Positions 9,452-18,605 of a stretch of DNA of 64,000 nucleotides are shown here, piece after piece. The first letter of the stretch is position 1. Each line of letters starts with the position of its first letter. The notes below the pieces were generated by a model. The model was not told the DNA's origin. It did not search any database and worked only from the letters and a program-made list of their open reading frames with translations. The stretch spans positions 1 through 64,000 of the forward strand of contig NZ_PHSU01000025.1 in NCBI RefSeq assembly GCF_002814235.1. The letters are read 5' to 3'. Both the position numbers and the translations under genes were made by a program. Origin of the DNA: Pseudomonas sp. QS1027 (GTDB lineage Bacteria; Pseudomonadota; Gammaproteobacteria; Pseudomonadales; Pseudomonadaceae).

Positions 9452-10090
9452 ATGACCCGCCCCGCCACCGCTCGCAAACCCCGCGCACGCAGCCAGGCCC
9501 GGATCGATTCGATCCTCGACGCCGCGCGCACCTTGCTTGCCGCCGAAGGCGTGGCCAGTCTGTCGATCTACAGCGTGGCGGAACGGGCCGAGATCCCACC
9601 GTCCTCGGTCTATCACTTCTTCGCCAGCGTCCCGGCCCTGCTCGAAGCCCTGACCAACGACGTCCACGCGGCCTTCCGCGCCACCCTGCAGGCGCCCATC
9701 GACCATCAGGCCCTCACCAGTTGGCGCGACCTGTCACGCCTGGTAGAGCAGCGGATGCTGAATATCTACGAGGAGGATGCGGCGGCGCGTCAGTTGATCC
9801 TTGCGCAGCACGGCCTGACCGAAGTGACCCAGGCTGACCGCCAGCACGACATCGAGCTCGGCGACCTGATGCACAAGCTGTTTATCCGGCATTTCGAATT
9901 GCCGACGCTACCCGCGGAAGTCGATGTATTCGCCCTGGCGATGGAGTTGGGGGATCGGGTCTATGCACGCTCGGTGCAGTTGCACGACCAGATCACGCCG
10001 CGCATGGCCGAAGAGGGGATGCGGGTGTTCGATGCGTACCTGGGGCTGTATTTGCCGCCGTATCTGCCGAGGCGCGAACACCCGCTCTGA
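9452..10090 (+). CDS. TetR-family transcriptional regulator
   Basis: This is a 212-residue repressor-type protein. Residues of about 15-60 form the TetR helix-turn-helix: ARIDSILDAARTLLAAEGV, then IPPSSVYHFFASVPALLEAL with the typical recognition helix and YHFF in place of YYHF. The remainder is an all-helical ligand domain without recognisable signature. The ATG at 9452 puts the Arg-rich N-terminus just before the HTH; longer upstream readings run through a REP element and are rejected. It converges on tauD with only nine bases between stops. A link to taurine control is possible, but TetR ligands cannot be guessed from sequence. Confidence 0.85.
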   Translation: MTRPATARKPRARSQARIDSILDAARTLLAAEGVASLSIYSVAERAEIPPSSVYHFFASVPALLEALTNDVHAAFRATLQAPIDHQALTSWRDLSRLVEQRMLNIYEEDAAARQLILAQHGLTEVTQADRQHDIELGDLMHKLFIRHFELPTLPAEVDVFALAMELGDRVYARSVQLHDQITPRMAEEGMRVFDAYLGLYLPPYLPRREHPL

Positions 10091-10099
10091 GCCACAGGG

Positions 10100-10933
10100 T
10101 CAGAACGGCGCATCACCGAGAATGGTCGCCCGGTGCATCACCCGCCGATTCGGCCGGTAATCGTCCACCGCGTAATGCTGGGTCACGCGGTTGTCCCAGA
10201 ATGCCACGTCATTCTCCTGCCAGCGCCAGCGAATGGTGAACTCCGGACGCGTCGCATGGGCGAACAGCAACTTGAGAATCGCCTCGCTCTCGGCCTCCTC
10301 CAGCTCGTTGATCCGGGTGGTGAAACCCTCGTTGACGAACAACGCCTTGCGCCCGCTCACCGGGTGCGTGCGGATCACCGGATGCGACAGCGGCGGGTTC
10401 TTCCTGCGGGTCTCCTCCCAGCGCGCCAGGTCCTCGGGCGTATTGCCGAAACGCTCGACGGGAAACGACTTGATGAAGTTGTGCGTCGCCGTCAGCCCCT
10501 CCAGCAGTTGCCGCAACGGCGCCGACAAGGCCTCGAACGCCGCGATGCCACTGGCCCACAGGGTGTCGCCACCAAACGCCGGCAGCTGCTTGGCGCTGAG
10601 CACCGCCCCCAGCGCCGGGGTCGGCAGGAAGGTCACGTCGGTGTGCCAGACCGCGTTGTCGCGTACGTCGGTCACCGCCGTGTCGAGGATCAGCACTTCG
10701 GGCTGCTCCGGCACGTTCGGGTAGATCGGATGAATATGCAGGTCGCCGAAATACGCCGCAAAGGTCGCCTGCTGCACCGGGTTCAACGGTTGGTTACGGA
10801 AGAACAGCACCTGATACTTGAGCAGGGCCTGCTGGATGGCGTCGCGATGTTCGACGGTCAACGGCCGGTTCAAGGTAACGCCGTCGATCTGCGCGCCCAG
10901 GGCGGCGCTCAGAGGAGTAATGGTCAGGCTCAT
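10100..10933 (-). CDS. tauD: Taurine dioxygenase TauD
   Basis: This 277-residue Fe(II)/2-oxoglutarate dioxygenase oxidises taurine to aminoacetaldehyde and sulfite, using O2 and 2-oxoglutarate. The iron ligands are H97 and D99 in VWHTDVTF and H253 in TQHYAVDDY; R268 in MHRATILGD should bind 2-oxoglutarate. The start at 10933 (MSLTITPL) has an AAGAGA ribosome site. It is the last gene of tauABCD, 57 bases after tauC. Substrate identity is strongly supported by the adjoining transporter. Confidence 0.93.
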   Translation of the reverse strand: MSLTITPLSAALGAQIDGVTLNRPLTVEHRDAIQQALLKYQVLFFRNQPLNPVQQATFAAYFGDLHIHPIYPNVPEQPEVLILDTAVTDVRDNAVWHTDVTFLPTPALGAVLSAKQLPAFGGDTLWASGIAAFEALSAPLRQLLEGLTATHNFIKSFPVERFGNTPEDLARWEETRRKNPPLSHPVIRTHPVSGRKALFVNEGFTTRINELEEAESEAILKLLFAHATRPEFTIRWRWQENDVAFWDNRVTQHYAVDDYRPNRRVMHRATILGDAPF

Positions 10934-10990
10934 GATCGATCTCTTCAAATACGCGCCGGGCTGTCGGCGTGGTCAATAGACTGCGGTCTG

Positions 10991-11821
10991 TCAGTGGGCC
11001 TGGCCGTGCCACGGCACCAGCTTGCGTTGCAGGGCGCGCAGGCCCATCTCCATGGCAAAGGCGATGAAGGCGATCACCAGGATCCCCAGCACCACCACAT
11101 CGGTCACCAGGAACTGCGCGGCCGACTGCACCATGAACCCCAAGCCGCTGGTGGCGGCGATCAGTTCGGCGGCCACCAGGGTCGACCAGCCGACACCGAG
11201 GCCGATGCGCACACCGGTGAGAATGTCCGGCAAGGCGCTGGGCAGGATCACATGGCGAATCAACTGGGCACGGGTGGCCCCCAGGGATTGCGCGGCCCGC
11301 AGCTTGGCCGGGTCGACGGTGCGTACACCGGTGGCGGTGGAGATGGCGATCGGGGCGAAAATCGCCAGGTAGATCAGCAGCACTTTCGACAACTCGCCGA
11401 TCCCGCACCAGATCACGATCAGGGGCAGATAGGCCAGCGGCGGAATGGGTCGGTAGAACTCGATCAGCGGATCGAAAATGCCCCGGGCGATGCGGTTATG
11501 GCCGATGGCGATGCCCACGGGAATCGCGGTCAACACCGCAAAGCCGAGACCCAGGCCGATACGTCCCAGGCTCGCGCCCAGGTGCTGCCAGAGGGTCGAG
11601 TCCATGTAGCCCTTGGTCGCCAGCAACCAGCCTTTTTCCAGCACCGCGCCCGGCGGCGGCAGAAACAACGGTTCGATGAGGCCGGCAGCGGTCACTGCCC
11701 ACCAGAGCAGGACCAAGGTCAACAGGGTCAGCACGCTGATCCAGCGCGTGCTCAGGCTGCGGCGCACCGGCACGACTTGCGGTTTGCTCGCCAGCGTCAC
11801 CGGCAATTCATAGCTGCTCAT
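10991..11821 (-). CDS. tauC: Taurine ABC transporter permease TauC
   Basis: This 276-residue inner-membrane permease of the BPD_transp_1 type has several hydrophobic helices and the cytoplasmic EAA-like loop (AAQSLGATRAQLIRHVILPSA) that docks on TauB. The stretch LGVGWSTLVAAELIAATSGLG is typical of the SsuC/TauC/NrtB group. Its ATG overlaps the tauB stop by four bases (ATGA). With TauA and TauB it forms the taurine importer. Confidence 0.93.
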   Translation of the reverse strand: MSSYELPVTLASKPQVVPVRRSLSTRWISVLTLLTLVLLWWAVTAAGLIEPLFLPPPGAVLEKGWLLATKGYMDSTLWQHLGASLGRIGLGLGFAVLTAIPVGIAIGHNRIARGIFDPLIEFYRPIPPLAYLPLIVIWCGIGELSKVLLIYLAIFAPIAISTATGVRTVDPAKLRAAQSLGATRAQLIRHVILPSALPDILTGVRIGLGVGWSTLVAAELIAATSGLGFMVQSAAQFLVTDVVVLGILVIAFIAFAMEMGLRALQRKLVPWHGQAH

Positions 11822-12612
11822 ACGAACTCCTGCCGCTGGGCGGCGCTGCGTTGGGAGAACACACGGGCCAGCACGTGCTCGCGGGTTTCGATAAAACGCG
11901 GGTCGGACTTGATCGCCCGGGCCGATTCACCGGCGCTGTAGCGCTGACCGAAATCCAGGCTCAGGCGTTCGACGACCTGCCCCGGATTGGGTGCCAGCAG
12001 AATCAGGTCGGTGGCGAGAAAAACCGCTTCTTCTATATCGTGGGTAATCAGGAACACCGGCTTGGCGGTGCGGCGCCAGACTTGCAGCAACAGCTCCTGC
12101 ATCTGTTCGCGGGTAAAGGCGTCGAGGGCGCCGAACGGCTCGTCCATCAACAACACCCGAGGGTCTGCCGCCAGGGCGCGGGCCAGCCCGACACGCTGTT
12201 TCTGACCACCGGAAAGTTGCCAGATCCGACGCTTGTCGAAACCGGCCAGGTCCACCAGGGCGAGCATCTCCCGGGCGCGGATTTCGCGCTGCGGCCGGGG
12301 CACACCCGCCAACTCCAGACCGAAGCCGACATTGGCCAGGACATCCTGCCAGGGCAACAGGGCGTCATCCTGGAACACCACGCCACGCTCGGCACTCGGG
12401 CCTTTGACGGGCACGCCGTCGAGGGTGATGCGCCCGGCACTCGGTTCGACGAAGCCGGCGATCAGGTTCAACAGCGAGGTCTTGCCACTCCCCGAAGGTC
12501 CGAGGGCCACCAGCAGTTGCTGGGGGCCGAGGCTGAGGGAAATGTCCGCCAGCACCGGCTCGACCGCGCCGGGGTACTGTGCGCTGATGCGCTCCAGCTG
12601 TAACAAGGCCAT
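11818..12612 (-). CDS. tauB: Taurine ABC transporter ATPase TauB
   Basis: This is a 264-residue ABC ATPase with Walker A GPSGSGKTSL near 38-47, signature LSGGQKQRVGLARAL and Walker B VLLMDEPFGALDAFTREQM. The D-loop and TREQMQ stretch are characteristic of the nitrate/sulfonate/taurine ATPase subfamily. It energises the TauC permease. It sits 21 bases after tauA and overlaps tauC by four bases. Confidence 0.93.
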   Translation of the reverse strand: MALLQLERISAQYPGAVEPVLADISLSLGPQQLLVALGPSGSGKTSLLNLIAGFVEPSAGRITLDGVPVKGPSAERGVVFQDDALLPWQDVLANVGFGLELAGVPRPQREIRAREMLALVDLAGFDKRRIWQLSGGQKQRVGLARALAADPRVLLMDEPFGALDAFTREQMQELLLQVWRRTAKPVFLITHDIEEAVFLATDLILLAPNPGQVVERLSLDFGQRYSAGESARAIKSDPRFIETREHVLARVFSQRSAAQRQEFV

Positions 12613-12633
12613 GACGGCGGCTCCTCGACTGAA

Positions 12634-13611
12634 TCAGTTAGTGATGAACTTGGCGCTGACGTAAGGGGCGTAGTCCGGCAGCACGGCATCGACCTTGCCC
12701 TGCTCTTTCAGGAACGCGGCGGTGTCGGTGATGGCCTGTGCGGTCGGCTTGCCGAGGACGGTGACCTGGTCAGCCGCCAGCGGATAGACGTTGCCTTGCA
12801 GCAGCAGGGGGATGTCAGACGCCTTGGCCCCGGAGAGCTTCACCAGCTTGTCGACATTGCCCTGGGTCGCCAGCCAGGCTTGCGGGTCCTTGCGGTACTG
12901 GGCGTAGGCATCCAGGGTGACCTTGGCGAAAGCCTTGACGATCTCCGGGTGCTTCTCGGCGAAGTCCTTGCGCACGATCCAGGCATCGAAGGTCGGCGCA
13001 CCGAACTTGGCCAGTTCGCCGGAAGTGATCAGCACCTTGCCGTTTTCCTTGGCCACGCCCAGGGCCGGATCCCAAACGTAGGTGGCGTCGATATCACCGC
13101 GTTTCCAGGCGGCAATAATGGCCGGTGGCGCGAGGTTGAGAATCTGTACTTTCGAAGGATCGATGTTCCAGTGCTTCAGCGCAGCCAGCAGGCTGTAGTG
13201 CCCGGTGGAAACGAAGGGCACGGCGACTTTCTTGCCGATCAGGTCCTGGGGCGAGTTGATCCCGGAGCCGTCGCGGGCCACCAGGGCTTCAGCGCCGCCG
13301 ATCTGGGTGGCGATCAGGAAGGTTTCCACCGGTACCTTGCGGGTGATGGCCGCGGTCAGCGGGCTCGAACCGAGGTAGCCGATCTGCACATCGCCCGAAG
13401 CGATGGCGGCGATGATGTCGGCGCCGTTATCGAATTTGCGCCAGTCGATCTTCGCTTGCGTGGCTTTTTCATAAGCGCCGTCGGCCTGGGCGACTTTCGC
13501 CGGATCGACGGTGGTCTGGTAGGCCACGGTCACATCGGCAGCCTGGGCGAACCAGCTGGCCCCGGCCAGGGACAAGGCCGCCAGGAGGCGGAGCGGAGCA
13601 GGGAGTTTCAT
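12634..13611 (-). CDS. tauA: Periplasmic taurine-binding protein TauA
   Basis: This 325-residue solute-binding protein has a signal peptide (MKLPAPLRLLAALSLAGASW, cleavage after AQA near residue 24). The mature chain begins ADVTVAYQTTVDP and includes DVQIGYLGSSPLTAAITRKVPV and GDIDATYVWDPALG, stretches typical of the TauA/SsuA/NrtA family. It captures taurine in the periplasm and is the first gene of tauABCD. The AT-rich region upstream is the likely starvation-controlled promoter. Confidence 0.93.
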   Translation of the reverse strand: MKLPAPLRLLAALSLAGASWFAQAADVTVAYQTTVDPAKVAQADGAYEKATQAKIDWRKFDNGADIIAAIASGDVQIGYLGSSPLTAAITRKVPVETFLIATQIGGAEALVARDGSGINSPQDLIGKKVAVPFVSTGHYSLLAALKHWNIDPSKVQILNLAPPAIIAAWKRGDIDATYVWDPALGVAKENGKVLITSGELAKFGAPTFDAWIVRKDFAEKHPEIVKAFAKVTLDAYAQYRKDPQAWLATQGNVDKLVKLSGAKASDIPLLLQGNVYPLAADQVTVLGKPTAQAITDTAAFLKEQGKVDAVLPDYAPYVSAKFITN

Positions 13612-14331
13612 GGGACAAGTTCCTCGACAGGCGACCGGGAATCGGCATGTGGAGAGACTAAATGATCTAAGAATCTTAAAATAAATAACTTATTTGCATT
13701 AGCTTATGAGTCAAAAGATTACAGATGCCACCGCTATAGCGGCGGTGAAGCTCAAGGCGCCAATACTGGCCAGCCGCCACCTGCCGGAGCCAAGCGGGCC
13801 GTGGGCTGGAGAGAAATGCAGGGAATAACTAAAACCGACGAATGAAGGTGCAATCCGCATTTTTTCTTCTAAGGTTCTGTGCGCGGCAACGTGTCAACCG
13901 TCCGGCTGAATCAGCCAAATGCTGTAATAAATTGACGGGAGTGCCAGCGTTTAGACATGATTGCGTCGCTTTTTTGAACTTTCCTGTCCCTGAGAACAGG
14001 TCTCAAATGCAGATTGTTCGAAAAAAGCGGCTACAAATACTTTGCAGAAATAAGTCTGGAGGCCGACAAAGGCTTCAGGCCAGGGTAAATTCCCAGGCGG
14101 CTTATTCCCGAATCGTATTAAAAAGGACGAAATAGTTCTTTTTGGGTTTATGAAGAGTTTCATTACCCTGCAGGGACCAAATTCACAGCGAGTTAGACCA
14201 AAGTCTAGGCATGGTTTGTTACGATTGACTTACCAGTCACGATCTGGTGCTAATCGCGCATCTGTGGCTACAAAGGGACGTTAGATCCCCGGCCAGGACA
14301 CACAAAAATTAGAAATGAGAGGAGCTGTACC
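13612..14331. promoter_or_regulatory. Long divergent region between tauA and the porin gene
   Basis: These 720 bases hold no convincing gene; two short open frames here lack ribosome sites and family-like sequence. Near tauA the DNA is AT-rich (13664-13710) and contains AAATAACTTATTT, a 6+6 palindrome at about 13679-13691. Further right is a GC-rich stretch with ACCGC/GCGGT and GGCTGA-A-TCAGCC (about 13907-13919) inverted repeats. The final 50 bases lead to a GAGAGGAG ribosome site before the porin. A small RNA cannot be excluded. Confidence 0.45.
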
Positions 14332-15759
14332 ATGAAGAAGTCCACCTTGGCCCTGGCTGTGGCCGTAGGCGTTTTGGCACAACACGCATATGCCGACGGG
14401 CAAGCAGATGCCACCGGTTTTATCGAAGGCGCGAAATCGACCCTGGGTCTGCGTAACTACTACATCAATACCGATAACCGTGACCGTGATACCAAGGCTT
14501 CGGGCTCTCAGAGCCTGAACTCGGAATGGGGCCAAGGCTTCGATCTGCGGTTCACCTCCGGTTACACCCAAGGCACTGTAGGTTTCGGCCTTGATGTAAT
14601 CGCCCTGACCGCCATCAAGTTGGACAGCGGTGGCGGTTCCAACGGCGCGACCCCAACCAGCGCTGGCGGCACGGTATTCCCGACCGAAGCCACTGGCGGT
14701 AAAAACGCCAAGGCTGTGAATGACTTCAGCAGCCTGGGTCTGACCGGTAAAGTCCGCGTTTCGCAGACCGAACTGAAAGTCGGTACCCTGCTGCCGAACA
14801 ACCCGGTGATCAAGTACAACGACGGTCGTCTGCTGCCACAAACCTTCACTGGTGGCCAGATCACTTCGAACGAGATCAAGGACCTGACCCTGACTCTCGG
14901 CCAGGTTGAGAAGGCCAAGGGCCGTAACTCGAGCAACGACGAAGATCTGTCGATCAACGGCGCAAACGGCGGCTCGAACTACTCCCAGGGCACTGCCGGC
15001 AAGTTCAGCAACAAGTTCCAGTACGCCGGTGCCGACTACAAGGTCACCAAGGACCTGGTCGCTTCGTACTACTTCGGCGAGCTGAAAGACTTCTACTCGC
15101 AGAACTTCCTGGGTCTGGTACACAACTGGGCTATCGGTCCAGGCGTGCTGAAAAGCGACCTGCGTTACTACCGTAGCCGCGACAATGGCGCCAATGGCGA
15201 CACCGCTGCCTACTTCAGCTCTGGCTACTACCCAGACAACACCCCACTGTCCGCTCGTGCCAAAGGCAAGGTCGACAACAACCTGTACAGCTACCTGGCC
15301 TTGTACACCGTTGCTGGTCACACCTTCGGTGGTGGCTACCAGTACAGCAATGGCGAAAGCGACTTCCCATGGCTGAACCAGGGTGACGGCTCGTCCAACA
15401 GCACCATCACCGACATGCAGATCCAGAAGTTCGGTCACGCTGGTGAGCGTACCTGGCAGGGTCGCTACTCCTACGACTTCGCTCAGGTCGGCGTGCCTGG
15501 CCTGACCGCAGGTGTTATCTACCTGCGCGGCAACAACATCGACACCGTCGGCAAAGAAGGCGCAGCTCAAGTCAACGTTCTGGGCACTGGCCGCTCCGAG
15601 TGGGAACGCGACATCACCGTTTCCTACGTGGTACCGGAAGGCACCTTCAAAAACGTTGGTGTGTCGTGGAAAAACGCCATGTGGCGTAACGATATCGCCG
15701 GCCAGCGCGAACAAGACGAAAACCGTCTGATCGTCAGCTACTCGATCCCGCTGCTGTAA
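14332..15759 (+). CDS. Outer-membrane porin, OprD family
   Basis: This 475-residue beta-barrel porin has a clear signal peptide (MKKSTLALAVAVGVLAQHAYA) and a strong ribosome site. Repeated aromatic strands such as GLRNYYINTDNRD, YYFGELKDFYSQNFLGLVHN, GRYSYDFAQVG and a C-terminal strand ending LIVSYSIPLL fit the OprD/OccD-OccK family, whose members take up small carboxylates, amino acids or related anions. Unlike its neighbours it uses T- or A-ending codons in places, consistent with high expression. It lies between tau and lsfA/ssu genes, so a role in letting organosulfur compounds across the outer membrane is plausible but inferred. Confidence 0.88.
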   Translation: MKKSTLALAVAVGVLAQHAYADGQADATGFIEGAKSTLGLRNYYINTDNRDRDTKASGSQSLNSEWGQGFDLRFTSGYTQGTVGFGLDVIALTAIKLDSGGGSNGATPTSAGGTVFPTEATGGKNAKAVNDFSSLGLTGKVRVSQTELKVGTLLPNNPVIKYNDGRLLPQTFTGGQITSNEIKDLTLTLGQVEKAKGRNSSNDEDLSINGANGGSNYSQGTAGKFSNKFQYAGADYKVTKDLVASYYFGELKDFYSQNFLGLVHNWAIGPGVLKSDLRYYRSRDNGANGDTAAYFSSGYYPDNTPLSARAKGKVDNNLYSYLALYTVAGHTFGGGYQYSNGESDFPWLNQGDGSSNSTITDMQIQKFGHAGERTWQGRYSYDFAQVGVPGLTAGVIYLRGNNIDTVGKEGAAQVNVLGTGRSEWERDITVSYVVPEGTFKNVGVSWKNAMWRNDIAGQREQDENRLIVSYSIPLL

Positions 15760-15786
15760 GCGTGATCGTTTAAAGTCGAGATCCAC

Positions 15787-15816
15787 ACTCAGCCCGGCGC
15801 AATGCCGGGCTGAGTG
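15787..15816 (+). terminator. Hairpin after the porin gene
   Basis: CACTCAGCCCGGC (15787-15799) pairs perfectly with GCCGGGCTGAGTG (15804-15816). The following bases (CTTCACG) are a poor U-tract, so termination efficiency is uncertain, but the 13-pair stem is strong. Confidence 0.65.
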
Positions 15817-15969
15817 CTTCACGTACCGCTTGAAACTACCTCTCAGCTTCGCCTCGAACGCCAACCTTCGACATCACGGCGCCAAGAACCCCACTGAGTT
15901 ACATCCCCTTAGCCCTCTCACAAGCTGTGGACAAGGTTGCTCCTGCCCGCGCCCGACGTCCAATGAAGA

Positions 15970-16050
15970 ACTTTTTAATATTCAATTTAGATCTAAATAA
16001 ATCGATATTTATTCTTTTTAAATAAATTCGCCAACAGGCACAGTAGGCTC
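15970..16050 (+). promoter_or_regulatory. AT-rich lsfA promoter region with ATATTC motif
   Basis: A sharply AT-rich block precedes lsfA. ATATTC lies at 15978-15983, followed by ATCTAAATAAATCGATATTT. The same hexamer in an AT-rich context occurs ahead of other sulfur genes in this window. It is a candidate sulfate-starvation (CysB-type) operator by inference. The rest of the gap between porin and lsfA shows nothing else. Confidence 0.45.
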
Positions 16051-16076
16051 ATCACGCACTCACCAGGAGCAGCACC

Positions 16077-16715
16077 ATGAGCCTAAGACTCGGCGACATC
16101 GCCCCCGACTTTGAACAGGATTCCAGCGCCGGCACGATTCGCTTCCACGAGTGGCTCGGCGACAGTTGGGGCGTGCTGTTCTCCCACCCGGCGGACTTCA
16201 CCCCGGTGTGCACCACGGAGCTGGGCTTTACCGCCAAGCTCAAGGACGAATTCGCCCAGCGTGGCGTCAAGGCCATCGCCCTGTCGGTGGACCCGGTGGA
16301 CTCGCACCACAAGTGGATCGAGGACATCAACGAAACCCAGAATACCGTGGTCAATTTCCCGATCCTGGCCGATGCCGACCGCAAGGTGTCCGATCTCTAC
16401 GACCTGATCCACCCGAATGCCAACGACACCCTCACCGTACGCTCGCTGTTCGTGATCGATCCGAACAAGAAGGTCCGGCTGACCATCACCTACCCGGCCA
16501 GCACCGGGCGCAATTTCCACGAGATCCTGCGGGTGATCGACTCCTTGCAGCTCACCGACAACTACAAGGTGGCCACCCCGGCCAACTGGCAGGACGGTGA
16601 CGAGGTGGTCATCGTGCCATCGCTCAAGGACGAAGACGAAATCAAGAAACGCTTCCCCAAAGGTTACCGCGCAGTGAAGCCGTACCTGCGCCTGACACCA
16701 CAGCCCAACCGCTGA
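16077..16715 (+). CDS. lsfA: 1-Cys peroxiredoxin LsfA
   Basis: This 212-residue cytoplasmic thiol peroxidase reduces peroxides. The peroxidatic cysteine is C45 in HPADFTPVCTTE, and the long C-terminal domain (PSLKDEDEIKKRFPKG) is that of the Prx6/1-Cys group. LsfA was named in Pseudomonas putida as a protein induced by sulfate limitation, and in that species it lies just before ssu genes, as here. It likely protects cells from oxidative stress that accompanies FMNH2-dependent desulfonation. A terminator separates it from ssuE. Confidence 0.92.
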   Translation: MSLRLGDIAPDFEQDSSAGTIRFHEWLGDSWGVLFSHPADFTPVCTTELGFTAKLKDEFAQRGVKAIALSVDPVDSHHKWIEDINETQNTVVNFPILADADRKVSDLYDLIHPNANDTLTVRSLFVIDPNKKVRLTITYPASTGRNFHEILRVIDSLQLTDNYKVATPANWQDGDEVVIVPSLKDEDEIKKRFPKGYRAVKPYLRLTPQPNR

Positions 16716-16750
16716 ACCCAGTTTTTTACCAACTCACGATGCAGGGGTTT

Positions 16751-16777
16751 CAGGCCGTTTCGACGGCCTGTTTTTTT
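16751..16777 (+). terminator. Intrinsic terminator of lsfA
   Basis: CAGGCCGT (16751-16758) and ACGGCCTG (16763-16770) form an 8-pair stem with a TTCG tetraloop, followed by seven T (16771-16777). It is textbook-shaped. Confidence 0.92.
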
Positions 16778-16797
16778 GCCTGGAAGAAAGTCACCCG

Positions 16798-16862
16798 CAT
16801 ATTCATTTAAAGAATAAACAAATGAAAAAATAAGATTTATAGATATATAAATCAGCTGATAT
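16798..16862 (+). promoter_or_regulatory. AT-rich ssu promoter region with palindromic ATATTC motif
   Basis: TATTC (16800-16804) and GAATA (16812-16816) form an inverted repeat with spacer ATTTAAA, inside about 65 bases of AT-rich DNA between the lsfA terminator and ssuE. The arrangement resembles the motif at 56579. It is a candidate starvation-regulated operator for ssuEADCBF (inference). Confidence 0.5.
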
Positions 16863-16927
16863 GGTCTGTCCATCTTGGTGAGATCGCAGCCCGCGAATCG
16901 CCGACAAACGTTCAAGGAATTACCCGC

Positions 16928-17521
16928 ATGCTGGTCGTCACACTTGGAGGAAGCCCCAGCCAGCGATCACGCTCCGGGGTGCTGCTGGACCAGGCCAGGC
17001 GCTGGTTGATCGAACAAGGCGTGGAAGTGGTGAGTTACCAGGTCCGCGACTTCCCGGCCGAGGACCTGCTGCACGCGCGCTTCGGCAGCCCGCAGATCAT
17101 TGATCTGCTGCAACAGATCGAACAGGCCGACGGCCTGGTCATCGCCACGCCGGTGTACAAGGCGTCATTCTCCGGCGCCCTGAAAACCGTACTCGATCTG
17201 CTGCCCGAACGCGCCCTGAGCCACAAGGTGGTCTTGCCCATGGCCACCGGCGGCAGCATCGCCCATATGCTCGCGGTGGATTACGCCCTCAAGCCGGTCC
17301 TGTCGGCACTCAAGGCCCAGGAAATGCTCCACGGCATCTTCGCCGAGGACAACCAGATCGCCTATGGCGAAGGCAGCGCCCAGGCGCAGCTGGCACCGGC
17401 CCTGGAACAACGCCTGACCGAGGCCCTGGAACAGTTCCACAGCGCCCTGGCGCGGCGTCCCAAGCCCCTGGACCCGACACTGCTCAACGAGCGCCTGCTC
17501 ACGGCTCGCTGGAGCATCTGA
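16928..17521 (+). CDS. ssuE: NADPH-dependent FMN reductase SsuE
   Basis: This 197-residue flavodoxin-like reductase supplies FMNH2 to the monooxygenase SsuD. The phosphate-binding loop GGSPSQRSRSGVLL is near residues 7-20. ATPVYKASFSGALKTVLDLLP and LPMATGGSIAHMLAVDYALKPVLSAL are characteristic of the SsuE/MsuE family. The start has an AAGGAA ribosome site. It is the first gene of ssuEADCBF. Confidence 0.93.
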   Translation: MLVVTLGGSPSQRSRSGVLLDQARRWLIEQGVEVVSYQVRDFPAEDLLHARFGSPQIIDLLQQIEQADGLVIATPVYKASFSGALKTVLDLLPERALSHKVVLPMATGGSIAHMLAVDYALKPVLSALKAQEMLHGIFAEDNQIAYGEGSAQAQLAPALEQRLTEALEQFHSALARRPKPLDPTLLNERLLTARWSI

Positions 17522-17614
17522 ACCGCTTTACCTGACATCGATGTACTGGCCTTACTCGCCCGCCAACGGGCAAGCAGGTGCAGCCAAAACCCTCACAGCA
17601 AAAAGGAGAGCGCC

Positions 17615-18580
17615 ATGCGCACTATCATTTTGCGTCGCGGTCTGGTCGCTCTGTTTGCTGCGGCTGTCACCTTCGGCGCCATTACCCAGGCTCAAGCCGA
17701 GACGCTTCGGATCGGTTATCAGAAATACGGCACCCTGGTGCTGCTCAAGGCCAAGGGCACCCTGGAAAAACGCCTCGCCGACCAGGGCGTGCAAGTGCAA
17801 TGGACCGAATTCCCCGGCGGCCCGCAACTGCTCGAAGGGCTGAACGTCGGCTCCATCGACTTCGGCGTAACCGGCGAAACACCGCCAGTCTTCGCCCAGG
17901 CCGCCGGTGCCGACCTGCTCTACGTCGCCTCCGAACCGCCGGCGCCCACCAGTGAAGCGATCCTGGTGCCCAAGGACTCGCCGATCAAGTCGGTGCAGGA
18001 ACTCAAGGGCAAGAAAGTCGCCCTCAACAAAGGCTCCAACGTCCATTACCTGCTGGTCCGCGCCCTCGAAGACGCCGGCCTGAAATACAGCGATATCGAA
18101 ACCGTGTACCTGGCCCCGGCCGATGCCCGCGCCGCTTTCGAGCGTGGCAGCGTCGACGCCTGGGTCATCTGGGACCCGTACCAGGCCGCCGCCGAGCAAC
18201 AGCTCAAGGCCCGCACCCTGCGTGACGGGACCGGCCTGGTGGACAACAACCAGTTCTACCTGGCGACCAGACCCTACGCCGAAAAACATCCGGAAGTGAT
18301 CAAGGCCCTGGTGGAAGAAGTCCGCGCCGTGGGCGACTGGTCCAAGGCCAATCCCGAGGAAGTCACCACCCAGGTGGCACCGCTGCTCGGCCTGCCCGCC
18401 GACATCACCCTGATCTCGGTGAAACGCCAGGGCTACGGCGCGCAGTTCCTCACCCCGGAAGTGATCGCAGCACAGCAGAAAATCGCCGACAGCTTCTACC
18501 AGCTCAAATTGATTCCCAAACCGCTGAGCATCAAGGACGTGATCTGGACCCCGCCGGCGGCCGTTGCCAAAGCACTTTGA
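17615..18580 (+). CDS. ssuA: Periplasmic alkanesulfonate-binding protein SsuA
   Basis: This is a 321-residue solute-binding protein with a signal peptide (MRTIILRRGLVALFAAAVTF, cleavage after AQA near residue 28). The mature chain opens ETLRIGYQKYGTLVLLKAKG, the SsuA signature, with EFPGGPQLLEGLNVGSIDFG and GETPPVFAQAAG following. It captures aliphatic sulfonates in the periplasm. It has an AAGGAGAG ribosome site and lies 93 bases after ssuE. Confidence 0.93.
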   Translation: MRTIILRRGLVALFAAAVTFGAITQAQAETLRIGYQKYGTLVLLKAKGTLEKRLADQGVQVQWTEFPGGPQLLEGLNVGSIDFGVTGETPPVFAQAAGADLLYVASEPPAPTSEAILVPKDSPIKSVQELKGKKVALNKGSNVHYLLVRALEDAGLKYSDIETVYLAPADARAAFERGSVDAWVIWDPYQAAAEQQLKARTLRDGTGLVDNNQFYLATRPYAEKHPEVIKALVEEVRAVGDWSKANPEEVTTQVAPLLGLPADITLISVKRQGYGAQFLTPEVIAAQQKIADSFYQLKLIPKPLSIKDVIWTPPAAVAKAL

Positions 18581-18605
18581 ACCGCATTCCTTAGGAGACC
18601 ACTCC

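Noticed and set aside
13842..14163. Two short overlapping frames between tauA and the porin
   Set aside because: No ribosome site, no conserved-looking sequence and opposite frames over the same bases. The region fits a regulatory gap better.
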